From contig NZ_JAHYSG010000194.1 of assembly GCF_022095675.1 (NCBI RefSeq), positions 1 to 12,833 of the forward strand: a stretch of DNA of 12,833 nucleotides. The letters are read 5' to 3'. Below, piece after piece: positions 1 through 7,744 of the stretch. The position numbers and the translations under genes were made by a program. This DNA is from Dactylosporangium sp. AC04546. GTDB taxonomy: Bacteria; Actinomycetota; Actinomycetes; Mycobacteriales; Micromonosporaceae. Numbering within the stretch: position 1 is the stretch's first letter; each line of letters starts with the position of its first letter. The notes below the pieces were generated by a model that did not search any database, had not been told where the DNA came from, and saw nothing but the letters and a program-made list of their open reading frames with translations.

Positions 1-252
1 TCCCCGTCCCCCTCGGCCTCCGGCGCCGCCCCGCGGGTGCTCACGTCCCCGGGCGGCAGCGTGATCGCGCACTGCGAGCGCGAGATGGTGTGGGTCGAGT
101 GGCTCAGCCCGGCCGACGGCTTCCGGGTGCAGGACGCCACCCAGGGCCCGGCGAAGGAGTCACACGTCACCTTCAAGACTGACGGACGCGAGGTGCGCCT
201 CGTGGTGCGCTGCACGGATACCGGCCCCACGGTGGACGTGACCCTCGGCTGA
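1..252 (+). CDS. C-terminal part of an unrecognised protein (5' truncated by window edge)
   Basis: Frame 1 is open from the first base and ends in TGA at 250-252, giving 83 residues of C-terminus. It starts with a Ser/Pro/Ala-rich linker (SPSPSASGAAP) and then a compact region of about 70 residues rich in beta-forming residues, with two cysteines (in AHCERE and VVRCTD) that could form a disulfide. Linker plus small two-Cys domain is typical of the exported end of actinobacterial membrane-anchored or secreted proteins, but no signal or membrane segment is visible in the part present. There is a GTG at 37, but an internal start there is unlikely because the linker runs upstream of it. I do not recognise the family. 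It faces the AAA ATPase gene convergently across a 55-bp gap with no obvious terminator. Confidence 0.6.
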   Translation, partial: SPSPSASGAAPRVLTSPGGSVIAHCEREMVWVEWLSPADGFRVQDATQGPAKESHVTFKTDGREVRLVVRCTDTGPTVDVTLG

Positions 253-307
253 CCGGCGCGCCGATCGAGCTGTCCGGTCAAGCGATCCGGGCTACAGGTA
301 CGGGCTA

Positions 308-1408
308 CTACAGATACAGGCCGACCCGGGGCGGGTTGTCCTCCTCGACCGTGACGCGGGCCGTGCCGGCGCGCAGCTCGTACAGCTCGGCCAGCGTGGC
401 GCCGTCCGGGCCGATGCCCGTCGCCGTCCCCAGCCAGGCCGCGGCCTCGTCGAACGGCAGCGGGCTGACGTGCAGCTGGGCCAGGCAGCGGCCCGGGCGC
501 ACGACCGCCGGGTGCAGCCGGGACAGGTCCTCGTTCGTGGTGATCGCGACCAGCACGTCGCGGCCCTGCCCGAGCAGGCCGTCGGTGAGGTTCAGCAGCC
601 GGGACAGCGCCTGGCCGGCCGCCTGCTTGGCCTCGCCGCGGATCAGCTCGTCGCAGTCCTCCAGGAGCAGCAGCCGCCATTTGCGCGGGGCGTCGCCGTC
701 GCCGTCGGCGCCGAGGGCGGTGTCCATGAGGTACGCCGGGTCGCTGAACAGCCGCTCGGGATCCAGCACGCAGTCGACCTGGCACCAGTCCTGCCACTGC
801 CGGGCGATGGTGCGCAGCAGCGTGGTCTTGCCGGTGCCCGGCGGGCCGTGCAGCAGGATGAGCCGGCCGCTGACCTGCTCGGCCGTGACCGCCACCAGCC
901 GGTCGAGGGCCTCGGCGGTCTTGGCCGCGTAGTTGCCGCGGATCGCGGACCACGGCTCGGTCGTGATCTGGCGCGGCCGGCGGCGCGGGCCGTGCTGGCC
1001 GAAGTGCCAGAAGCCGATCTCGACCGACTCGTCGCCCGGCGGCGGCGGCTCCTCGGCGCCGTCGACCGCGGCCGAGAGCACGCGGTCGGCCAGGTCGGCG
1101 TCGACGGCGGTCACCGTCACGACCCCGTTGCGGCTGTTGTGCCAGCGGGTCGCGCGCAGCGTCCAGCCGTCGCCGGCGGCGAGCGTGCTGCGGTCGTCGT
1201 CGTCGACGGCGTCGCGCAGCATGGTGTAGCCCTCGGGCAGCAGCGTGGCGTCCTGGCGCAGGTTGGACAGGCGCTTGGTGCGGGCGTGCGGCTGCTGCCC
1301 GGAGACGAAGGCCGACAGGGCCAGCATGTCGAGCACGTCGATCACACTGTCGCTGTCGTCGACCCAGGAGGTGACAGGGAGCGCGGCGGTCGGCTCGACG
1401 GGACGCAT
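308..1408 (-). CDS. BCS1-like AAA ATPase with N-terminal DUF5925-like region
   Basis: This is a 366-residue cytosolic protein with no signal or membrane segment. Residues 1-150 form an N-terminal region resembling the actinobacterial DUF5925 domain (recognised from memory). Residues 150-345 are an AAA+ module: Walker A GPPGTGKTT (188-196), Walker B LLLLEDCDE (246-254) with the E-D order seen in BCS1-type ATPases, sensor-1 Asn in AITTNED (N292), and the second region of homology LHPAVVRPGRC with candidate arginine fingers R304 and R307. Such ATPases usually form hexamers that remodel or move proteins; the client here is unknown. The ATG at 1408 lies 5 nt after the stop of the HldE-like kinase gene, so the two are probably co-transcribed and translationally coupled. 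A GGAGGGAG sequence lies about 22 nt upstream, too far for a normal ribosome site. The AAA call is firm; the role is not known. Confidence 0.88.
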   Translation of the reverse strand: MRPVEPTAALPVTSWVDDSDSVIDVLDMLALSAFVSGQQPHARTKRLSNLRQDATLLPEGYTMLRDAVDDDDRSTLAAGDGWTLRATRWHNSRNGVVTVTAVDADLADRVLSAAVDGAEEPPPPGDESVEIGFWHFGQHGPRRRPRQITTEPWSAIRGNYAAKTAEALDRLVAVTAEQVSGRLILLHGPPGTGKTTLLRTIARQWQDWCQVDCVLDPERLFSDPAYLMDTALGADGDGDAPRKWRLLLLEDCDELIRGEAKQAAGQALSRLLNLTDGLLGQGRDVLVAITTNEDLSRLHPAVVRPGRCLAQLHVSPLPFDEAAAWLGTATGIGPDGATLAELYELRAGTARVTVEEDNPPRVGLYL

Positions 1409-1413
1409 ACCTA

Positions 1414-2457
1414 TCAGGATCGGACGGGATCTCCCTCCGGTACACCAATTTTCTCGTCCGCAGCGGCAGTCGCCGGGGTGCGCACCAGCAACGGCGGGCA
1501 CACGGCCGTGCCGATCCCGCGGATCGCCATCGACGCGCACCGCTGGGCGACGGCCGCCGACTCGGTCACGTCGGCGCCGGCCAGCCGGGCCAGCACAAAC
1601 CCGGCCACGTAGGCGCCGCCGGCCCCGGCGGCGTGGCTGCGCCGGGCCGGGGCGGCCGACGTCTGCACCGACACGCCGTCCTGGGTCATCACGACCGAGC
1701 CCTCGGCGTCGAGCGTCACGGCCACGGTCGCCGCGCCGGTGTGCCGCAGCAGCAGGCCACGGGCCGCGCCGATCGCGCCGACGCGGTCCTCGGGGGCCGC
1801 CATGGGAGCCGCCCCGCCGAGCACCCGGCAGGCCTCGGCCCAGCTCGGGGTCACCAGGTCGGGGCCGAGCGGCGCCCACGGGGCGAGGTCGTGCGCGTCG
1901 ACGGCGAGCAGCGGCAGGTCCAGCCGGCGGGCGGCGAACACGGCCCGCACCGCGGCGCCGAGCGTCCCGATGCCGTAGTCGCAGACGACGACGGCATCGG
2001 GGCGTTCGGCGAGCGCCTCGTCGAGGCGGTGCACGACCGACTCGGCGGCGGCCGGCGCCAGCGGGCCGGTGTCGCCGTCGTCGAAGCGGACCAGGACGTG
2101 CTCCTCGGCGACCACGCGCCGCTTGGTCACGGTCCGCCGGCCGATGGCGGTGGCCAGGCGGTCGGCGACGCCGCTGTCCCAGACGCAGGTGCGCAGGCGC
2201 GCGCCGTCGTCGTCGTCGCCGACGGCGCCGACGAGGGTGGTGTTGGCGCCGAGCGCGGCGAAGTTCGCGGCGGTGTTGGCGGCGCCGCCGCAGCACTCGC
2301 GGGTCGCGTCGAGGGCGATGACCGGCACCGGCGCCTCCCGGCTCAGCCGGGTCGGGGTGCCGGCCAGCCAGCCGTCCAGCAGGGCATCGCCGATGACGAG
2401 GACCGAGGCGCCGCGCCAGTTGGCGGCCAGTGTCGCGAAGTTGCTCGGGGATCTCAC
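1414..2457 (-). CDS. PfkB-family kinase homologous to the HldE kinase domain, catalytic Asp replaced
   Basis: This 347-residue protein follows the kinase domain of HldE/RfaE (D-glycero-beta-D-manno-heptose 7-phosphate kinase) along its whole length: VLVIGDALLDGW (19-30), SREAPVPVI (39-47), GGAANTAANFAALGAN (57-72), CDYGIGTL (159-166), LVTPSWAEA (201-209), and a C-terminal ARC-like region. The nucleotidyltransferase half of HldE is absent. The ribokinase-family catalytic motif, normally GAGD with the Asp acting as base, reads GAGG (278-281), and the residues just before it, normally D-x-T, are H-A-A. The codon for residue 281 is GGC, one transition from GAC. It may be catalytically weak, act as a binding pseudokinase, or have moved its catalytic residue. 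The GTG at 2457 is chosen because the first beta strand begins 18 residues later and an earlier start would run through the divergent flavoprotein promoter. It is followed 5 nt later by the AAA ATPase gene. Confidence 0.82.
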   Translation of the reverse strand: MRSPSNFATLAANWRGASVLVIGDALLDGWLAGTPTRLSREAPVPVIALDATRECCGGAANTAANFAALGANTTLVGAVGDDDDGARLRTCVWDSGVADRLATAIGRRTVTKRRVVAEEHVLVRFDDGDTGPLAPAAAESVVHRLDEALAERPDAVVVCDYGIGTLGAAVRAVFAARRLDLPLLAVDAHDLAPWAPLGPDLVTPSWAEACRVLGGAAPMAAPEDRVGAIGAARGLLLRHTGAATVAVTLDAEGSVVMTQDGVSVQTSAAPARRSHAAGAGGAYVAGFVLARLAGADVTESAAVAQRCASMAIRGIGTAVCPPLLVRTPATAAADEKIGVPEGDPVRS

Positions 2458-2487
2458 CGGCCGCGCGTACCCCGCCCCGAACGATTC

Positions 2488-2500
2488 ATGCCCTGCGACA
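2488..2500. promoter_or_regulatory. Possible half-operator resembling the PadR palindrome
   Basis: The 43-bp gap between the divergent kinase and flavoprotein starts contains ATGC-CC-TGCGACA, ending exactly at the base before the flavoprotein ATG. Aligned with the 20-bp palindrome at 4257-4276, positions 8-20 agree at 11 of 13 bases, while the left arm does not match. It could be a degenerate half-site for the nearby PadR protein, or chance. Confidence 0.25.
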
Positions 2501-3658
2501 ATGCTTGGTATCGAACGCGTAGACGTGGCGATCATCGGCGGGGGCATGGCCGGCATGTCCGTCGCCGCGGAGCTCGCCGAGTGGGACAGCCGGCTGGCGA
2601 AGCGGGCCGAGCGGGCACCGCTGCGCATCACGGTGCTCGAACGGGAGAACCAGTTCGGCTACCACACCACCGGCCGGTCGGTGGCCGCGTTCCTGGAGAG
2701 CTACGGCACGCCGGAGATCCGGGCGCTGACCCGGGCCTCGCGCGGGATCCTCGACGCGATGGGCGCCGAGTCGGGCACGCCGCTGCTGCGGGGCCGCCCG
2801 CTGGTCTGGATCGCCCGCGAGGACCAGCTGGCCGAGCTCGACACCCTGCTCACCGGCAACCCGGCGGTGCGCGGCGTCGACCCGGCCGGCGCGCGCACCC
2901 TGTGCCCGGCGCTGCGCCCCGAGGCGGTCGCCCGGGCGGCGGTCGAGCGGACGGCCCAGGACGTCGACGTCGATGCCTTGCTCGAGGTGTACCGCACGCG
3001 CGCCGCCGCGGCAGGCGTGCGCCTGCGGAGCGCGATCGGGCTGGAGGCCGGCGAGTGGACCGGCGAGGGCTGGCGGCTGACGACCGACCGCGGCGAGCTG
3101 TTCGCCGGCCGGGTCGTCGACGCGGCCGGCGCCTGGGCCGACGCCGTCGCGCGACGGCTCGGGGTCGCACCGGCCGGCCTGACCCCGCTGCGGCGCACGG
3201 TCGCCGTCGCCGGCGCGCCCGGCGTGCTGCCGAGCTGGCCGCTGGTGCTCGACGTGGGCAACGCGTTCTACTTCCGGCCGGAGCGCGGCGGCCTGCTGGT
3301 GTCGCCCGCCGACGACACGCCGTCGCCGCCGCTCGACGCGGTCGCGGCGCCGGCCGACGTCGAGCTGGCGCTGGAGCGGGTGCGCGCGGCGACCACGCTC
3401 GACCTGTCGCCGGTGCGCACCAGCTGGGCCGGGCTGCGCACGTTCGCGCCGGACCGCAACCCGGTCGTCGGGCCGGACCCGCGGCAGGAGGGCTTCTTCT
3501 GGTTCGCCGGCCAGGGCGGCGCGGGCATCCAGGCGGCGCCGGCGCTGGCCCGGCTGGCCGCCGCACGCCTGCTCGGCGAGGAGTACGAAGTGCCCGGCCT
3601 CGACCCGTCGGCGCTGAAACCGGGCGGCCGGGAGCAACCCGCGCAGGCCGAGAGCTAG
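2501..3658 (+). CDS. FAD-dependent D-amino-acid dehydrogenase, DauA-like (DAO superfamily)
   Basis: This 385-residue flavoprotein has an N-terminal dinucleotide-binding motif GGGMAG (13-18), the acidic end of strand 2 in LERENQFGYHTTGRS (46-60), DAAGAWAD (207-214) and a C-terminal FAD-binding stretch FWFAGQGGAGIQ (333-344). The blocks GYHTTGRS, SYGTPEIRALTRAS, TSWAGLRTF and EGFFWFAGQGG match Pseudomonas D-arginine dehydrogenase (DauA) as I remember it, so oxidative deamination of a D-amino acid or related imino acid, coupled to a membrane or soluble electron acceptor, is the likely reaction. The aligned loop tyrosine (Y68), carboxylate arginines (R231/R232, R313) and Y257 are kept, but the position I align with the active-site His of DauA is A63, so the substrate may differ. 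The ATG at 2501 precedes the Rossmann motif closely and has no Shine-Dalgarno, so it may be leaderless. It ends tail-to-tail with padR in a shared CTAG. Confidence 0.85.
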   Translation: MLGIERVDVAIIGGGMAGMSVAAELAEWDSRLAKRAERAPLRITVLERENQFGYHTTGRSVAAFLESYGTPEIRALTRASRGILDAMGAESGTPLLRGRPLVWIAREDQLAELDTLLTGNPAVRGVDPAGARTLCPALRPEAVARAAVERTAQDVDVDALLEVYRTRAAAAGVRLRSAIGLEAGEWTGEGWRLTTDRGELFAGRVVDAAGAWADAVARRLGVAPAGLTPLRRTVAVAGAPGVLPSWPLVLDVGNAFYFRPERGGLLVSPADDTPSPPLDAVAAPADVELALERVRAATTLDLSPVRTSWAGLRTFAPDRNPVVGPDPRQEGFFWFAGQGGAGIQAAPALARLAAARLLGEEYEVPGLDPSALKPGGREQPAQAES

Positions 3659-4230
3659 GCCGTCGCGGACAGCCCGCCCCGGCCTGAGGCCTGCGGGCGG
3701 CTCAGCGCCCCCTCGGTCTGCAGCAGCGCCCGGTCGGCGTCGTCGAGGAAGGCCAGGTCGGCCTCGACGTGCCGGACGGCCGCCGACAGCAGCAGCCGGA
3801 CGACCGCGTCCTCGGCCTTGCGCCGCAGCCCGTCGAGGTTGCGCAGCTCCCGCAGCAGGTGGGCGCGCTGGCGGCCGAGCACCTGCTGGACGACGTCCGG
3901 ATCGGCGGAGCGCGCGGCCGCGGTCAGCTTGAGGAAGAAGTCGTCCCGGAACCCGCCGCTGCGCGGGCTCGCCTCGGCCAGCCAGCGGCCCAGTTCCGCC
4001 CGGCCCTCGCCGGTGATCTCGTACATCACCCGGTCCGGCTTCACCGCCTGCGCCTGGCGCTCCGACTGCACCAGGCCGTCGCGGGAGAGCCGGTCGAGAA
4101 TCTGGTAGAGGTGGCCGATGTTCAGCGGGCCCCACTGCGGGCCGACCGCGGACTCGAAGGCGCCCTTGAGCTCGTAACCGTAGCTGGGCCCGTCCGACAG
4201 CAGCGACAGCACCGCGTGATGGATCGGCAT
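3655..4230 (-). CDS. PadR-family transcriptional repressor
   Basis: This 191-residue protein has an N-terminal winged helix-turn-helix (about 1-85): IHHAVLSLLSDGPSYGYELK, GHLYQILDRLSRDGLV (recognition helix region) and the wing VMYEITGEGRAELGRWL are standard PadR features. Residues 95-180 form a helical C-terminal domain with several Arg/Leu heptads, as in the Vir_act_alpha_C dimerisation domain of subfamily 1 PadR proteins. Such proteins repress a neighbouring, usually divergent, exporter gene and release DNA when a ligand binds. Here the divergent gene is an FtsX-type ABC permease, 50 bp away, with a perfect palindrome between them. The promoter predicted at 4237-4264 puts transcription close to the ATG at 4230, so the mRNA is probably leaderless. 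Self-repression is likely because the palindrome overlaps the -35 box. The ligand cannot be told from the sequence. Confidence 0.93.
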   Translation of the reverse strand: MPIHHAVLSLLSDGPSYGYELKGAFESAVGPQWGPLNIGHLYQILDRLSRDGLVQSERQAQAVKPDRVMYEITGEGRAELGRWLAEASPRSGGFRDDFFLKLTAAARSADPDVVQQVLGRQRAHLLRELRNLDGLRRKAEDAVVRLLLSAAVRHVEADLAFLDDADRALLQTEGALSRPQASGRGGLSATA

Positions 4231-4236
4231 GCGTGG

Positions 4237-4264
4237 AGCCTACTCGCCTCTTGCATTGTCGCAA
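4237..4264 (-). promoter_or_regulatory. padR promoter (predicted, leaderless)
   Basis: Read on the minus strand: -35 TTGCGA (4264-4259), a 16-nt spacer, -10 TAGGCT (4242-4237), then 6 nt to the padR ATG at 4230. The spacing from -10 to ATG fits transcription beginning at or next to the start codon, which is common in actinobacteria. The -35 box lies inside the 20-bp palindrome. Confidence 0.55.
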
Positions 4265-4280
4265 TGCATTGCGACAGAGT
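4251..4280 (+). promoter_or_regulatory. Candidate promoter of the ABC exporter operon
   Basis: TTGCAT (4251-4256) and CAGAGT (4275-4280) are separated by 18 nt, and that spacer is almost exactly the palindrome. The -10 ends 6 nt before a GTG at 4287 that is in frame with the permease, so a leaderless start at GTG 4287 is an alternative to ATG 4281. Both boxes are weak matches; an alternative pair is TTGTCG (4256-4261) and TATGCG (4280-4285), though that would leave no suitable start codon downstream. Confidence 0.35.
4257..4276. promoter_or_regulatory. 20-bp perfect palindrome, predicted PadR operator
   Basis: TGTCGCAATGCATTGCGACA is a perfect dyad with no mismatch and no spacer, and the flanking bases do not extend it. 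It sits between the divergent padR and permease starts, covers the padR -35 box, and ends 4 nt before the permease ATG at 4281. Position and symmetry are what is expected for the site of a PadR dimer that controls itself and the exporter. Binding is inferred, not seen. Confidence 0.75.
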
Positions 4281-7013
4281 ATGCGTGTGATCCCGTTCAT
4301 CTGGGCACAGCTGCGGGGGCGTGCGTCGAGGTCGGTGGCGCTCCTGCTGGGCGTGCTCACCGCGACCACCGGCTTCACCGTGCTCACCGGGGCGACCGCG
4401 ACGGCCCGCCTGGAGGTCACCGGCGAGGTCGACCGCAACGCCCGCACGACGTACGAGATCCTGGTCCGCCCGCCCGGCACGCGCACCGCTCCGGAGGACG
4501 AGCGGGCGATGGTGCAGCCCAATGCGCTGTCCGGGATCTACGGCGGGCTGACCACCGCCGACCTGGCGAAGGTCAGGGCCGTGCCGGGCATCGACGTGGC
4601 CGCGCCGATCGCGATCGCCGGCTGGGCCAACGCCCCGATGGCGGTCGACGTCGACGTCACCGACCTCGTCGACCGCTCGCTGGACCGGCAGGTCATCCGG
4701 CTCGACCGGACCTTCCTGGCCGACCGGGGGCTGAGCAGCGCGACCGGGAGCCCGCTGTACGTCTACGTCACCAAGCACGCCGTCTCCTGGCCCATCGGCG
4801 GGTTCGGCCGGGGCGAGGTCTCGTTCACCGGCGGCGAACGGCTGCTCGGGAAGGACCTGTGCGGCGGCGAGGAGAGCGTGCTGGAGGACGGGCAGCCGGT
4901 CTGCTCCTGGATCGTCGGCGCGGTCATGTCCGACCTGTTCACCGACCGGGAGTACACCGACCTGCGGATCGTGCGGCTGGCGCCCGACGGCTCGTTCGAG
5001 GCGGCCCACCCGCTCGAGGGCAGCACCCGCATCGACCGCGTGGTCGTCCGGCTCTTCTGGCACGTCCCGCTGCTGGTCGCGGCCGTCGACCCCGAGGCCG
5101 AGCAGCGGCTGGTCGGGCTGGGCGACGCGCTCACCGGCGGGCGGTACCTCGGCCCGGCCGAGCACTACACGGTGGACCAGTTCAGCGGGCGGCTGCCGGT
5201 GATCGCGGCCGACCGGGCGTACCCGGACAACGCGGCCCGGCTCGCCATCTCACGCGTCCCGGTCACCGCCCCTCCGCCCGGCTCGTCGGTGCAGGACGCG
5301 CTCGACGCGCTCGGCGCCCTCAAGCAGCCGTTGGTCGAGACCCGCACGTTCGCCGCCGAGGACGCCTACCGGGACACCCTCGCGCTGCAACTGCGGGTCG
5401 GCGGCGGGCCTGCGCTCGACCAGTTCATGCAGGTCGGCGGGGTGCGGTACCGCAGCGGGACCGACGGCTCGCTGACGCCCGAGACGACCGAGGCCAATCC
5501 CGGGGCCTGGCGCACGGAGATGCACGGCCTCACGATCCCGTGGCAGATCGACGACACCGCGTTCCGCACGATCCGGCAGGTCGGCTGGCTCGACGGCCCG
5601 GAGAAGCTGCACACCACGACCGTCGTCGGGACGTTCGACCCCGCGCGCCTGGAGACGTACCAGGCCCCGGAGGCGGGCGGCGCCGACCCGGCCACCCGCT
5701 CGCTGCTCGGCGGCCAGCCGCTGACGCCGGGCGGCAACCCGGCGGCGTACCTCGCCTCGCCGCCGGCCCTGCTCACCACCCTGCCGGCGCTGACCGAACT
5801 GCTCGCGCACACCACCGCGCCGAACCGGGACGCGCCGATCAGCGCGATCCGCGTGCGGGTCGCCGGGGTCGAGCAGTTCACGGCCACCTCCCGCGAGCGG
5901 GTCCGGGTCGTGGCCGAGCGGATCGCCGCCACGACCGGGCTCGACGTCGACATCACGTACGGCTCGTCGGCCGCGCCGCAGGACGTCAACCTGGCGGCCG
6001 GCCGGTACGGGCGGCCCGCGCTGCGCCTCGGCGAGCTGTGGACCCGCAAGGGCGTGGCCGCGGCCATCGTGAGCGCGGTCGACCGCAAGAGCGTGCTGCT
6101 GTTCGGGCTGGTCCTGATCGTGTGCGCACTGTTCCTCGGCAACGCCGTCGCCGCCGCGGTTCGGGACCGGCGCACGGAGCTCGCCACGCTGAGCGCGCTC
6201 GGCTGGCCCGCCCGGCGGATCTTCGGCGCGGTGCTGGGCGAGGTGACGCTCATCGGCCTCGTCGCCGGGGCCGGCACGCTGCTGCTGGCCGCGCCGCTGG
6301 GCCGGCTGCTCGACGTGCGGGTGTCGTGGGACCAGGCGCTGCTGGCGGTGCCGATCGCGGTGCTGCTCGCCGCGCTGGCCGGGGCCGGACCGGCGACGGG
6401 GGCGGCCCGCTCCCGGTTCCCCGCCGCCTGGCTGCGCTTCCGCGCCGTGCGCGCCCGGTTCGCCGCGCGCGTGTCCGGGCCGGTCTCGCTCGGGCTGGCC
6501 AACCTGGTCCGGGTGCCCGGGCGGACGCTGCTCGGCGCCGTGGCCCTGGCCGCCGGGCTGGGCGCGGCCACGCTGCTGGGCGCGATCACGTTCGCGTTCC
6601 ACGGCGCGATCGTCGGCACGGTGCTCGGCGACGCGGTGTCACTGCAGGTCCGGACGGTGGACACGATCGCGGTGGCGGCCACGGTACTGCTGGGTGCCGT
6701 CGCGGTCGCCGACGTCCTCTACCTCAACATCCGGGACCGGGCCGCGGAGCTGGCGACCCTGCGCGCGACCGGCTGGACCGCCGGGGCGCTCGGCCGCCTC
6801 GTCGCCGCGGAGGGCTTCGGCATCGGCGTCCTCGGCGGGCTGCTCGGCGCCGGGCTCGGTCTCGGCGGCGCCGCCTGGCTGGTCGGCACGGTCACCACCG
6901 GCCTGCTCCTCACCGCGGCCGGCGCCGTCGCGGCCGGCGCGCTGCTCGCCACCGGCGCCGCGCTGGTCCCCGCGCTGCTGCTGCCCACCGCCCGTTCCCT
7001 CTCGGAGGAGTGA
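4281..7013 (+). CDS. FtsX-type ABC transporter permease with a large extracytoplasmic domain
   Basis: This 910-residue membrane protein has a layout seen in MacB/FtsX-like exporters: TM1 at about 18-38, an extracytoplasmic domain of roughly 560 residues (40-600), TM2-TM4 at about 604-627, 651-672 and 686-706, then a second half with TM5-TM8 at about 750-771, 795-816, 845-869 and 874-900. After TM2 and TM6 come the repeated cytoplasmic signatures RDRRTELATLSALGWPARRI and RDRAAELATLRATGWTAGAL, which are FtsX-domain coupling helices facing the ATPase. The outer domain has one cysteine pair, C194 and C208, possibly a disulfide. No substrate can be read from it; relatives export lipids, peptides or drugs, or release envelope signals. 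ATG 4281 is chosen since TM1 starts 17 residues later; GTG 4287 is also possible. The ATPase gene starts 5 nt after its stop. Confidence 0.9.
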   Translation: MRVIPFIWAQLRGRASRSVALLLGVLTATTGFTVLTGATATARLEVTGEVDRNARTTYEILVRPPGTRTAPEDERAMVQPNALSGIYGGLTTADLAKVRAVPGIDVAAPIAIAGWANAPMAVDVDVTDLVDRSLDRQVIRLDRTFLADRGLSSATGSPLYVYVTKHAVSWPIGGFGRGEVSFTGGERLLGKDLCGGEESVLEDGQPVCSWIVGAVMSDLFTDREYTDLRIVRLAPDGSFEAAHPLEGSTRIDRVVVRLFWHVPLLVAAVDPEAEQRLVGLGDALTGGRYLGPAEHYTVDQFSGRLPVIAADRAYPDNAARLAISRVPVTAPPPGSSVQDALDALGALKQPLVETRTFAAEDAYRDTLALQLRVGGGPALDQFMQVGGVRYRSGTDGSLTPETTEANPGAWRTEMHGLTIPWQIDDTAFRTIRQVGWLDGPEKLHTTTVVGTFDPARLETYQAPEAGGADPATRSLLGGQPLTPGGNPAAYLASPPALLTTLPALTELLAHTTAPNRDAPISAIRVRVAGVEQFTATSRERVRVVAERIAATTGLDVDITYGSSAAPQDVNLAAGRYGRPALRLGELWTRKGVAAAIVSAVDRKSVLLFGLVLIVCALFLGNAVAAAVRDRRTELATLSALGWPARRIFGAVLGEVTLIGLVAGAGTLLLAAPLGRLLDVRVSWDQALLAVPIAVLLAALAGAGPATGAARSRFPAAWLRFRAVRARFAARVSGPVSLGLANLVRVPGRTLLGAVALAAGLGAATLLGAITFAFHGAIVGTVLGDAVSLQVRTVDTIAVAATVLLGAVAVADVLYLNIRDRAAELATLRATGWTAGALGRLVAAEGFGIGVLGGLLGAGLGLGGAAWLVGTVTTGLLLTAAGAVAAGALLATGAALVPALLLPTARSLSEE
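7004..7010 (+). promoter_or_regulatory. Strong ribosome binding site for the ABC ATPase gene
   Basis: GGAGGAG lies inside the last codons of the permease gene, 8 nt before the ATG at 7019. It fixes the start of the ATPase and indicates one transcript with coupled translation. The permease itself has no such site. Confidence 0.85.
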
Positions 7014-7018
7014 CGCAC

Positions 7019-7744
<726 letters not shown>

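Noticed and set aside
1409..2296. Minus-strand open frame that would extend the AAA ATPase upstream into a protein of over 600 residues
   Set aside because: The extra part is almost all Arg, Gly, Pro and Ala and lies out of frame over the well-conserved HldE-like kinase; ATG 1408 gives a sensible N-terminus.
1633..3687. Long + strand open frame of over 680 codons
   Set aside because: Arg/Gly/Ala-rich composition, antisense to the kinase and shifted relative to the flavoprotein; a shadow frame of high-GC DNA.
2486..4522. Long minus-strand open frame antisense to the flavoprotein and overlapping padR
   Set aside because: Low-complexity Arg/Ala/Gly/Pro composition and no recognisable motif, while the flavoprotein and padR frames carry clear domains.
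5250..6682. Two long minus-strand open frames opposite the permease
   Set aside because: Compositionally biased shadows; the + strand encodes the membrane segments and FtsX signatures.
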